The translations under genes and the position numbers were made by a program. A stretch of 9,029 bases of DNA from an uncultured Ruminococcus sp. (GTDB lineage Bacteria; Bacillota; Clostridia; Oscillospirales; Ruminococcaceae). The notes beneath the pieces are model-generated. The model was given only the letters and a program-made list of their open reading frames with translations. It was not told the DNA's origin and made no database searches. The stretch is taken from positions 1 to 9,029 of the forward strand of contig ONNL01000106.1 in the NCBI GenBank assembly GCA_900319195.1, given 5' to 3'. How positions within the stretch are numbered: the stretch's first letter is position 1; each line of letters opens with the position of its first letter. Below, in pieces: positions 1-5,798 of the stretch.

Positions 1-1491
1 CCCGAGACTGATGTTGAGGACGAACAGGCTGAGAATTACAGCTGCTATGTAAATCCGCAGGGTATGTATCTCTACAACGATATGCTCGTTGTTGTTGTAA
101 GCATTTCTGAGAATTACTGGTCAGGCGATTACTACGACAATGAAAATACTATTGAGGTTCTGCTCTACACCACAGGGCTTGAGCCACAGTTTATAGGCTC
201 TTACTCACAGGACGGCTATTACAGCGATGTGAGGATATCTCCCGACGGCTATCTCTATCTTGTGTCCAGCTTTTCGAGTATGTTGTACGATGAGGTGGAC
301 TCGGCGGATGACATTGATGACTATGTGCCTGCATGGTATGGTGATGACGGCGAAAAGGAATTTATCTCGGCAGACTGCATAACCATTCCCGATGAGGAGC
401 CCTATCCGAATCCCTGCCTTACCTACACGGTAGTAGGAAGCGTAGACCTCAACAACAATACTGAATGCGTACACACAGATACAAAGGCATTTGCAGGCTA
501 CACGGGTACAGTTTACTGCTCGGCTGACAATATGTATACAACTTGCGGCTGGGAGGAGACAGAGATAACAAGACTTGCTCTCGACGAGGGCATCATCACT
601 CCTGCTGCATCGGGCAAGGTCGACGGCTATGTGAATGACCAGTTCGCAATGAGCGAGTACAACGGCTATTTCAGGATAGCAGTTACAGATATAAAGGAAT
701 CATGGGTACAGAACGCACTTTACGACTTCTTCTATATCGACTATTCAGCTACATCGAACAGCCTCTATGTTCTTGATATGGACATGAATGAGGTCGGCAA
801 TGTCAAGGGTTACGGCAGGGGAGAATCCATAAAGTCCGTGAACTTCAACGGCGATATGGCATACGTTGTTACCTATGAGCAGACAGACCCGCTCTTCTCG
901 ATAGACCTTACAGACCCTGCAAACCCGACAATAGTGAACGAGCTCAAGGCTCTCGGATTCAGCACATATATGCAGAAATGGGACGATACACATCTTCTCG
1001 GCTTCGGTATTGAAGCTGATGAGAACGGTATGCAGACGGGCTATAAGCTCACGATGTATGACAACTCCGACCCGACAAATGTTGTTCCCGTTGGCGAGTA
1101 TGTGATACCGTATGAGAATGACATGGATGACAATGAAAACAGCTATACCTATAATTCATCTGCTGCGACATATGACCGCAAGGCGCTGATGATAGCTCCC
1201 AATAAGAATGTTATCGGTGTTCCTGTGAAGACCTATACCTATATCTCCAGCTATGATGAACAAGACGAATATTATGATTCTGACTACTTCTATAAGGGAA
1301 GCTATATGTATTTCAGCTTTGACGGCGACGGCTTTACACTGCTCGGTACAGTCGAGAACGAGAGCAGCGACAGCTTTGACGATCTGAACAGAGCTGTGTA
1401 TATCGGCAACTACGCATACGCTGTAAGCGATGATGTGATGATCTCCTGCGATATGGATAACTTCACTGAGATAGATAGAGTGGAATTCTGA
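1..1491 (+). CDS. Extracytoplasmic beta-propeller domain protein (PF09826 type), 5' end missing
   Basis: The reading frame is open from base 1, so the first ATG inside it (base 64) is not the true start; the N-terminus, where an export signal or membrane anchor would lie, is outside the window. About 496 codons remain, ending in TGA at 1489-1491. The region coded at about 750-1020 matches the beta-propeller family distantly related to WD40 repeats (PF09826, COG4880): a SLYVLDMDMNEVG blade start, then GESIKSVNFNGDMAYVVTY, DPLFSIDLTDPANP and LGFSTYM followed by HLLGFGIE. Earlier stretches such as SDVRISPDGYLYLVSS and RLALDEGIITPAASGKVDG read as further blades. The protein is rich in Asp, Glu and Tyr with few Lys, as is common for exported proteins. 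Family members are usually surface or lipoprotein-like; their role is unknown. The gene converges on nadC and a large palindrome begins two bases after its stop. The family call is firm; function is not known. Confidence 0.85.
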   Translation, partial: PETDVEDEQAENYSCYVNPQGMYLYNDMLVVVVSISENYWSGDYYDNENTIEVLLYTTGLEPQFIGSYSQDGYYSDVRISPDGYLYLVSSFSSMLYDEVDSADDIDDYVPAWYGDDGEKEFISADCITIPDEEPYPNPCLTYTVVGSVDLNNNTECVHTDTKAFAGYTGTVYCSADNMYTTCGWEETEITRLALDEGIITPAASGKVDGYVNDQFAMSEYNGYFRIAVTDIKESWVQNALYDFFYIDYSATSNSLYVLDMDMNEVGNVKGYGRGESIKSVNFNGDMAYVVTYEQTDPLFSIDLTDPANPTIVNELKALGFSTYMQKWDDTHLLGFGIEADENGMQTGYKLTMYDNSDPTNVVPVGEYVIPYENDMDDNENSYTYNSSAATYDRKALMIAPNKNVIGVPVKTYTYISSYDEQDEYYDSDYFYKGSYMYFSFDGDGFTLLGTVENESSDSFDDLNRAVYIGNYAYAVSDDVMISCDMDNFTEIDRVEF

Positions 1492-1492
1492 G

Positions 1493-1622
1493 TTTTTTCG
1501 GGCGGAACCCTTTTGAGACAAAGGGTTCCGCAAACAGCACCCCGTACCCGCTGTCCGTAGGACAGAGGGTACGGGGTGCTGTTTGCACAAAGCTTTCCTC
1601 AGAAAGTTTTCCTCCGAAAAAA
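1493..1622. repeat. Compound palindromic element: outer inverted repeat enclosing three hairpins
   Basis: An outer inverted repeat (1493-1501 TTTTTTCGG with 1614-1622 CCGAAAAAA) encloses three further inverted repeats in a row. Hairpin A has arms 1502-1513 and 1520-1531 (12 bp, 6-nt loop). Hairpin B has arms 1530-1549 and 1567-1586 (20 bp perfect), then a G/A mismatch, then 6 more pairs (1551-1556 with 1560-1565) closed by a 3-nt loop. Hairpin C has arms 1589-1597 and 1602-1610 (9 pairs, one G-U) with a 4-nt loop. A and B share two bases. The whole unit could fold as a branched junction in RNA or a cruciform in DNA. It fills nearly all the space between the beta-propeller gene (stop ends 1491) and nadC (stop begins 1636). 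Its discrete borders and nested structure suggest a dispersed intergenic repeat of the REP/BIME or MITE kind, but other copies cannot be seen from here. Confidence 0.7.
1530..1586. terminator. Very stable hairpin, possible bidirectional terminator between convergent genes
   Basis: A 20-bp perfect GC-rich stem plus an inner 6-bp stem lies between the 3' ends of the beta-propeller gene and nadC, where a shared terminator would be expected. It lacks an immediate U tract on either strand: downstream on the + strand is ACAAAGCTTT, and on the - strand hairpin A follows. It is therefore not a textbook intrinsic terminator. It could still block RNA polymerase or protect 3' ends from exonucleases. It is also the core of the larger element at 1493-1622. 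Confidence 0.35.
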
Positions 1623-1635
1623 TCCACATCAAAGC

Positions 1636-2475
1636 TTACTTTTTGATTTTCATTGAAATATCGAAGCACTTGACCGAGTGAGTAAGTGCACCGAGGGAGA
1701 TGATATCCACTCCCGTTTCTGCGACGCTGCGAATATTCTCAGCGGTGACGTTACCCGAAGCTTCAAGGAGAGCGCGTCCGTCGGTAATTTCGACAGCCTT
1801 CCTCATATCCTCACAGCTCATATTATCGAGCATGATTATCTCCACCTTAGTATCAAGCGCCTCACGGAGCTCGTCAAGGTTTCTCACCTCGACTTCAATC
1901 TTGACCGTATGACCTATTTTCTCCCTGAGAGCCGATACTGCCGCCGTAATACCGCCGTAAGCGTCGATATGGTTATCCTTGAGCATTGCCGCGTCGGAGA
2001 GGTTATACCTGTGATTCTTTCCGCCGCCTACTGTTACCGCGTACTTCTGGAGAGCGCGAAGTCCGGGGAGAGTCTTTCGTGTATCAGTAACAGCCGCTCT
2101 TGTGCCCTTAACAAGCTCCGCGCACTTGTTTGTCGCAGTCGCTATGCCCGACATATGCTGGAGTATATTGAGAGCCGTGCGCTCGCCCTTGAGGAGAGTG
2201 AGAGTGCTGCCGCTCATTTCAGCGATAATATCACCCTTGTTCACCTTAGTGCCGTCGCCGAGAAGTATCCTGAAGTCAACATCTCCGCCGACGAGCTCGA
2301 AAACGCGCTTTGCTATCTCGATGCCGCAGACAACACCCGTGTCCTTTGCGATATAGTAAGCCTCGCTCTTCATATCGGGAGTAATGAGATTGTCGGAAGC
2401 GGCATCAATATAGTTGATGTCCTCTTCAAGCGCTGTTGTTATTATCCTGTCAATATAACACTGCAAAAGCTTCAT
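1636..2475 (-). CDS. nadC: Nicotinate-nucleotide pyrophosphorylase (quinolinate phosphoribosyltransferase)
   Basis: NadC is the cytoplasmic enzyme that joins quinolinate to PRPP, with decarboxylation, to give nicotinate mononucleotide, the third step of de novo NAD synthesis. At 279 residues it is the normal family length. Recognisable blocks are GERTALNILQHMSGIAT (97-113), DTRKTLPGLRALQKYAV (131-147) with the conserved Arg and Lys that bind quinolinate, GGGKNHR (150-156), SDAAMLKDNHI (160-170), KIEVEVRNLDEL (192-203), IMLDNM (214-219) and EASGNVT (238-244) near the phosphate-binding end of the barrel. The start is ATG at 2473-2475 with AGGAAG (complement of 2482-2487) six bases upstream. It is the last gene of the - strand operon, 20 bases after the nucleotidyltransferase gene and downstream of nadB. 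A long antisense frame on the + strand across it is a coding shadow. Confidence 0.96.
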   Translation of the reverse strand: MKLLQCYIDRIITTALEEDINYIDAASDNLITPDMKSEAYYIAKDTGVVCGIEIAKRVFELVGGDVDFRILLGDGTKVNKGDIIAEMSGSTLTLLKGERTALNILQHMSGIATATNKCAELVKGTRAAVTDTRKTLPGLRALQKYAVTVGGGKNHRYNLSDAAMLKDNHIDAYGGITAAVSALREKIGHTVKIEVEVRNLDELREALDTKVEIIMLDNMSCEDMRKAVEITDGRALLEASGNVTAENIRSVAETGVDIISLGALTHSVKCFDISMKIKK

Positions 2476-2495
2476 AATAATCTTCCTTTCATTTT

Positions 2496-3266
2496 TTATA
2501 CACGTAGCAATTCAAGGAACAGCCTGTCAAGACCTTCCCAACCGTTTTTTTCATCATTTTCTTCCTTTTCGATGATTTCCGAAACTGCCTTAAATTCACG
2601 TTCGATGTACCTGTCAAGTTCCGAAATATGTTTTCCGATTCCTGTTTCGGAGGTACGCATTTTCCGTTCAAGAAGTTCGTCAACAAAAGGCTTCATGTCG
2701 TTTTCGAGTTCTGTATTTACAAGTTCGGAAAAAAGCATCGGAGGCGGAGTTCCGTAGTCAATTATCCATCTGCAAGCGAGCAGCGGTCTTATGACATAAA
2801 AATACTTTTTCAGTTTAACTTCTTCGCCTGAAAAATAAGCCTTGTAATGATGACGTGCAGTGCTGAGATAATGATAAAGCCCTGATTTTAAGCAGAAATA
2901 CTCATCAATAACCTTTCCCACCTTTTCCCATTCGGGAGAGGTTTTATATACTATCGGAGAATTGTTCCATTCAAAAAGAGTCGGGTTTGATTTGTGAAGA
3001 AGTCCGAGAGCCTTTTTTATATCCCAACCGTTAATGTCATAAATATCATTTAATTCCCAATTTATTACATCGCTTGTCTTTTCGAGCTTGAGATAAAAGT
3101 CAACCGGGCGGCAGTAGATAAATCTTACATCAAAGTCGCTGTCGGGCGAAGCAAAACCCCATGCCCTGCTTCCGGATTCGACACAATGCAGAATTTTGAT
3201 ATTTTCCGTCTTTTCGATTTCGTTCAGTTTCTGCTTTATTCTTTCAATTATAAGGCTTTCGTTCAC
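2496..3266 (-). CDS. Polymerase-beta-superfamily nucleotidyltransferase (COG3541/PF10127 type) inside the nad operon
   Basis: A 256-residue cytoplasmic protein. Residues 32-48, GSRAWGFASPDSDFDVR, hold the hallmark of DNA polymerase beta-type nucleotidyltransferases: a G-S helix start followed by the paired acidic residues D44 and D46 that bind metal. The GSRAWG spelling and overall length fit COG3541 (the YcgL / RlaP family, PF10127), some members of which have been linked to RNA repair gene sets. The substrate here is unknown. The start is GTG (complement of 3264-3266), supported by GAGGT six bases upstream (complement of 3273-3277). The GTG overlaps the nadB TGA as GTGA, so translation is probably coupled to nadB; nadC follows after 20 bases. 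By eye the gene is more AT-rich than nadB and nadC, which hints at later insertion into the operon. A role in NAD metabolism is not shown by the sequence; it may be a passenger. Confidence 0.85.
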   Translation of the reverse strand: MNESLIIERIKQKLNEIEKTENIKILHCVESGSRAWGFASPDSDFDVRFIYCRPVDFYLKLEKTSDVINWELNDIYDINGWDIKKALGLLHKSNPTLFEWNNSPIVYKTSPEWEKVGKVIDEYFCLKSGLYHYLSTARHHYKAYFSGEEVKLKKYFYVIRPLLACRWIIDYGTPPPMLFSELVNTELENDMKPFVDELLERKMRTSETGIGKHISELDRYIEREFKAVSEIIEKEENDEKNGWEGLDRLFLELLRV

Positions 3267-4720
3267 TTGATTACCTCACCGAGAATGATATAAGCCACTG
3301 TAACTATCGACTTTGCGAGCACGTAGTCCGCGTCCACAACATAGCCGCCTGTGCGGAGGTCGTCGAGTATCTCCTTCACGCGCTGATAGCCCTTTGCAGC
3401 AGCCTCCTTGTCGGGAATGACGAAATAGCACTCCTGGAGTATCTTTCTTGTCTCGGTGCGTATGCCCTTCGGTATGTGCTTCGAGCCGAGCCTTGCGTCG
3501 AACAGAGCCTCCTCGAAGTCTGCGGGAGCGCTTTCAAGTCTCTGTGCGATAGTATTTGCCGCATGGCGCGAGAAAACGAGAGCTTCAAGCAGTGAGTTGC
3601 TGGCGAGTCTGTTTCCGCCGTGAACACCGGTATGCGAGCATTCTCCGCAGGCAAATAGGTTGGGGAGCGTAGTCTCGGAATTGCCGTTTACGTCGATACC
3701 GCCCATGAGATAGTGCTGGCACGGATATATCGGGACAGGCTCCTTTGTCATGTCGTAGCCCTGCTTTAACAGATTTTCGTATATCATCGGGAAGCGGTTC
3801 TTAATGAACTCGCTGTCCTTGTAGCTTATGTCAAGGTAGAAATCCGTGGAATTCGTGCGCTTGGATTCGAGGATTATCGAGTGCGAAACGACATCTCTCG
3901 GAGCGAGCTCAAGGCGCTCGTCGTAGTTCTGCATAAAGCGCTCCTTGTTGCAGTTGAGGAGATGTGCTCCCTCGCCGCGAACCGCCTCTGAGATGAGGAA
4001 GCACTCGCGTGTCTGACGGTTGTTGAACGCTGTCGGGTGGAACTGCACATAGCTGAGGTTCTTTATCTTTGCGCCCATTTCGTATGCAAAGGTTATGCCG
4101 TCGCCAGTAGCGATAGCCGAGTTTGTAGTGTACTGATAAACACGTCCGATACCTCCCGTAGCAAGTATCATGAAGTGGCAGTTTACCGTTGAGTAGACAT
4201 CGTCCGCTGTCTTGAGGAATGCGGAGTATCCCGTCTTGGTCTGCTTTACACCGCACATGATAGTGTTCTCCATTACCTTGACATTCGGAATTGAGAGCAC
4301 ATGGTCGCGGAGAGTAGTCGTTATCTCCTTGCCCGTAGCGTCAGCATGGTGGAAGATACGGTGGTGGCTGTGACCGCCCTCGAGGGTACGGTGATATGAG
4401 CCGTCGGGGTTCCTGTCAAATTCAACGCCGAGCTTGATGATATGCTCAATGTCCTGCGCGGCTTCACTTACAAGGGTATGTACAGCGTCAACATTGTTTT
4501 TGAAGTTGCCTGCGATGAGGGTGTCGTTCTGATGATACTGGATACTGTCGGTAGGCGAATCATAAACGCCTGCAATGCCGCCCTGTGCGAGCGATGAGTT
4601 GCACAGCGGAAGGTCACGCTTGCAGAGAATGAGTATCCTTGCTGTTGAGGGGAGATTTATCGCAGCGTAAAGTCCTGCCGCACCGCAGCCTGCGATGATA
4701 ACATCATAGTTTTCAGACAT
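3263..4720 (-). CDS. nadB: L-aspartate oxidase
   Basis: NadB is the FAD enzyme that oxidises L-aspartate to iminoaspartate, which NadA then uses to make quinolinate. The 485 residues carry the FAD Rossmann motif GCGAAG (11-16), NSSLAQGGIAGV (41-52), EGGHSHHRIFHHADATG (114-130), QFHPTAF (226-232), SEAVRGEGAHL (244-254), APRDVV (273-278), QHYLMGGIDV (335-344) and GVHGGNRLASNSLLE (365-379). E114, H228, R274, H336 and R371 line up by motif with the active-site residues known in the E. coli enzyme. It is somewhat shorter than E. coli NadB (540), the difference being mostly in the C-terminal helical region. The frame could start at GTG 4727-4729, but the ribosome site AAAAGGA (complement of 4731-4737) is one base from that GTG and ten from the ATG at 4718-4720, so the ATG is preferred. 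It heads the operon. The partner nadA is absent from the window. Confidence 0.95.
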   Translation of the reverse strand: MSENYDVIIAGCGAAGLYAAINLPSTARILILCKRDLPLCNSSLAQGGIAGVYDSPTDSIQYHQNDTLIAGNFKNNVDAVHTLVSEAAQDIEHIIKLGVEFDRNPDGSYHRTLEGGHSHHRIFHHADATGKEITTTLRDHVLSIPNVKVMENTIMCGVKQTKTGYSAFLKTADDVYSTVNCHFMILATGGIGRVYQYTTNSAIATGDGITFAYEMGAKIKNLSYVQFHPTAFNNRQTRECFLISEAVRGEGAHLLNCNKERFMQNYDERLELAPRDVVSHSIILESKRTNSTDFYLDISYKDSEFIKNRFPMIYENLLKQGYDMTKEPVPIYPCQHYLMGGIDVNGNSETTLPNLFACGECSHTGVHGGNRLASNSLLEALVFSRHAANTIAQRLESAPADFEEALFDARLGSKHIPKGIRTETRKILQECYFVIPDKEAAAKGYQRVKEILDDLRTGGYVVDADYVLAKSIVTVAYIILGEVIK

Positions 4721-4739
4721 AGAAAGCACGTCCTTTTAT

Positions 4740-4769
4740 TTAGTATATATTTATACCATTAGTATGTAT
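4740..4769. promoter_or_regulatory. Pair of direct repeats over the nad operon start site, possible operator
   Basis: TTAGTATATAT (4740-4750) and TTAGTATGTAT (4759-4769) are near-identical 11-mers with starts 19 bases apart. They overlap the predicted transcription start and lie in the leader, a natural place for a repressor. De novo NAD genes in Firmicutes are often controlled by the niacin-sensing repressor NiaR, but the repeats cannot be matched to its operator with confidence. The region is AT-rich, so chance similarity is possible. Confidence 0.25.
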
Positions 4770-4772
4770 TAT

Positions 4773-4802
4773 ATTATAGCATATTATGGCATCCAAATGC
4801 AA
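4773..4802 (-). promoter_or_regulatory. Probable sigma-A promoter of the nad operon
   Basis: Read on the - strand, TTGCAT (complement of 4797-4802) and a perfect TATAAT (complement of 4773-4778) are 18 bases apart. Transcription would begin near 4766, leaving a leader of about 46 bases before the nadB ATG. That is too short for a known NAD-binding riboswitch, so regulation, if any, is more likely through a repressor. Placement directly upstream of nadB supports the call, though the AT-rich surroundings make chance matches likely. Confidence 0.6.
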
Positions 4803-4812
4803 GACATTATAT

Positions 4813-4833
4813 ATGATTTTTCTCTAAAATCAT
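4813..4833. other. Small AT-rich hairpin upstream of the nad promoter
   Basis: ATGATTTT (4813-4820) and AAAATCAT (4826-4833) form an 8-bp perfect inverted repeat around a 5-nt loop. It lies just upstream of the predicted -35 of nadB. No T tract follows on either strand, so it is not a clear terminator. It could be an operator half-site pair or a chance AT palindrome. Confidence 0.3.
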
Positions 4834-4869
4834 CAATTGCTTAGTGGTTTCGCTTTTTTGTGAATCTAT

Positions 4870-4920
4870 TGGTAGAAATATAACTGCTCAATTCGGTTTT
4901 TTTCTACCAGCTTTTCTACC
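4870..4920. repeat. Three copies of an 8-9-bp repeat beyond a recombinase tail, candidate arm-type or attachment sites
   Basis: TGGTAGAAA (4870-4878) is inverted as TTTCTACCA (4901-4909), a perfect 9-bp inverted repeat with a 22-bp loop. A third copy, TTTCTACC, lies at 4913-4920, a direct repeat of 4901-4908 offset by 12 bases. The cluster lies about 60 bases past the stop codon of the tyrosine recombinase remnant. In Tn916-like and related elements, the int gene ends near the element terminus and the recombinase binds short repeated arm sites there, so this cluster may mark the old element end. No core attachment duplication is visible. Confidence 0.35.
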
Positions 4921-4976
4921 TCAATCGCTTGATTTTGTTTTCCTTTTTCTTCTGAACTTAATCTCTTAGTTATATT

Positions 4977-5155
4977 CTATAATACTGCGCCGCTTGCTTC
5001 TGACTGTCCCTTGAGGGTGTCATCAGCGGCTTTTGTGTCCTTGACTTCGGACTTGCTTTCAGCTCCGCCAAGCACTCTTGCAATGGTTTCTGCCGAGGCA
5101 ATCTTAGCGTTATACTCCAGATGGCTGTAAAGATTTGCCGTAGTCCTCTTGCCAA
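4977..5155 (-). pseudogene. C-terminal remnant of a tyrosine recombinase (phage/ICE integrase)
   Basis: About 60 codons on the - strand read GKRTTANLYSHLEYNAKIAS and on to SAETIARVLGG before a less conserved acidic tail and a TAG stop (complement of 4977-4979). TT-x-x-x-Y-S-H-L is the block around the catalytic tyrosine of tyrosine recombinases, and the tail after it is typical of integrases of conjugative elements and prophages. The presumed catalytic Tyr codon is the complement of 5127-5129. Everything upstream (arm-binding domain and the rest of the catalytic domain with its Arg-His-Arg residues) is missing, replaced near 5155-5168 by an oppositely directed transposase fragment. It has no credible start codon or ribosome site of its own, so it is a dead 3' fragment. 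The identification rests on a short motif and is moderately sure. Confidence 0.6.
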
Positions 5156-5169
5156 ATAGAAACACACTT

Positions 5170-5388
5170 TCGTATGATACTCCTCGTCATAATGGCAAGG
5201 TCGAGCGTTCTCATCGAAAGGCTAATGAGTACTTTTATGCAACTCACAAGTTCTATTCCTTCGATGATTTCAAAAAGCAATTAGCTGTTCACAGCAGAAA
5301 ATACAACAATTTCCCTATGCGTCCTCTGAACCGGGAATCTCCCTCAGACTACATCAAAGCCTTCCTTTCATCAGGTCAAGTTTTTTGA
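5170..5388 (+). pseudogene. C-terminal remnant of a DDE (rve-type) IS transposase
   Basis: The frame reads YDTPRHNGKVERSHRKANEY, then FYATHKFYSFDDFKKQLAVH and NNFPMRPLNRESPSDYIKAF, ending in TGA at 5386-5388. The block H-N-G-K-V-E-R-S-H-R is the end of an integrase-core (rve) domain; its Glu (codon 5203-5205) is the final catalytic acid of the D-D-E triad. The following N-N-F-P-M-R-P-L segment is typical of IS481-like transposases of Clostridia. Only about 70 of the usual 300 or more residues remain and both catalytic Asp residues are lost. The only upstream start is a TTG at 5149-5151 with no ribosome site. Homology begins at about the same point where the oppositely directed recombinase tail ends, so the junction is a rearrangement scar. 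Confidence 0.82.
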
Positions 5389-5394
5389 TTTGAT

Positions 5395-5420
5395 TTGTCT
5401 CACATCATTGACAAACCAAC
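5395..5420. mobile_element. Probable right end of the truncated IS
   Basis: Seven bases after the transposase stop lies TGTCTCACATCATTGACAAA followed by CCAACA, where the terminal inverted repeat of an IS of this type would be expected. Read outward-in on the - strand it begins TGTTGGTTTGTC; IS481-family ends commonly begin with TGT. The matching left end is not in the window because the 5' part of the IS is lost, so the exact border is inferred. Confidence 0.35.
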
Positions 5421-5690
5421 ACGCGGAAAAAGAGCTGCGGATATATTTTTTAAACCGCGAACAAGGAGGCGACGACACGCCGCTTATAGTATATTATAAA
5501 AGAAATAGCAAGAGTCAGAGCGTTATTTTCATTTGCTCACAGCATAATGAAGTCCTTGCAGGGCTTCTCCGAAAGCTCCTTTTTCTGTTCAAAATAGTCC
5601 TGTTATGATACTATAATGCACTCTATTCACTGACAAAGTGCATAATCGTGCTCAAAAGCTGCAATATACTGCTATCTTTTCCCGAAGCAC
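5421..5690. other. Gene-free stretch between the IS remnant and the lyase promoter
   Basis: No convincing gene is seen on either strand. A 72-codon frame beginning at 5390 has no ribosome site and no recognisable motif. The part at 5421-5485 is locally GC-rich with small inverted repeats (CGCGG 5422-5426 with CCGCG 5455-5459; GGCG 5468-5471 with CGCC 5478-5481), unlike the AT-rich flanks, and may be further element debris. An imperfect inverted repeat, ATAATGCACT (5613-5622) with AGTGCATAAT (5637-5646), matches in 9 of 10 positions around a 14-bp centre and could be a regulator site for the downstream lyase gene. Confidence 0.4.
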
Positions 5691-5719
5691 TTGACAAGTG
5701 AGCGGCATTTTGTTATAAT
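5691..5719 (+). promoter_or_regulatory. Consensus sigma-A promoter of the rhamnogalacturonan lyase gene
   Basis: TTGACA (5691-5696) and TATAAT (5714-5719) are both perfect and separated by exactly 17 bases. Transcription should start near 5726, giving a leader of about 73 bases that is very AT-rich and contains a weak 7-bp hairpin (5736-5742 with 5751-5757). AGGAGG at 5784-5789 lies nine bases before the ATG. A promoter this close to consensus on a secreted polysaccharide lyase would be expected to need a repressor; CACTTG-A-CAAGTG (5688-5700), a perfect inverted repeat across the -35 box, is the natural candidate operator. Confidence 0.88.
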
Positions 5720-5798
5720 GTATTTGCAATATATATTACAAAATAAATAATTTGTAAACATTAATTATTTACGTTAATCTAAAAGGAGGAAAATTTTA

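Noticed and set aside
1463..1669. 68-codon frame on the - strand through the palindromic element
   Set aside because: It overlaps both flanking genes' 3' ends and its codons are dictated by the hairpin arms; no ribosome site is evident.
1678..2757. Long open frame of 359 codons on the + strand
   Set aside because: It lies antisense to nadC and the nucleotidyltransferase gene, both of which show clear family motifs; its product has no recognisable motif and no good ribosome site.
4721..4729. GTG at 4727-4729 as the nadB start
   Set aside because: The AAAAGGA ribosome site would be only one base from the GTG, while the ATG at 4718-4720 has a usable ten-base spacing and begins directly before the FAD-binding strand.
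4813..4833. AT-rich hairpin as a terminator
   Set aside because: Neither strand has a T tract after the stem, and it lies directly upstream of a promoter rather than behind a gene.
5390..5608. 72-codon frame on the + strand after the transposase remnant
   Set aside because: No ribosome site, no motif, and it begins inside the probable IS end; most likely chance in gene-free DNA.
5726..5798. Lyase leader as a riboswitch
   Set aside because: It is only about 73 bases, very AT-rich, and has one weak 7-bp stem with no known aptamer features.
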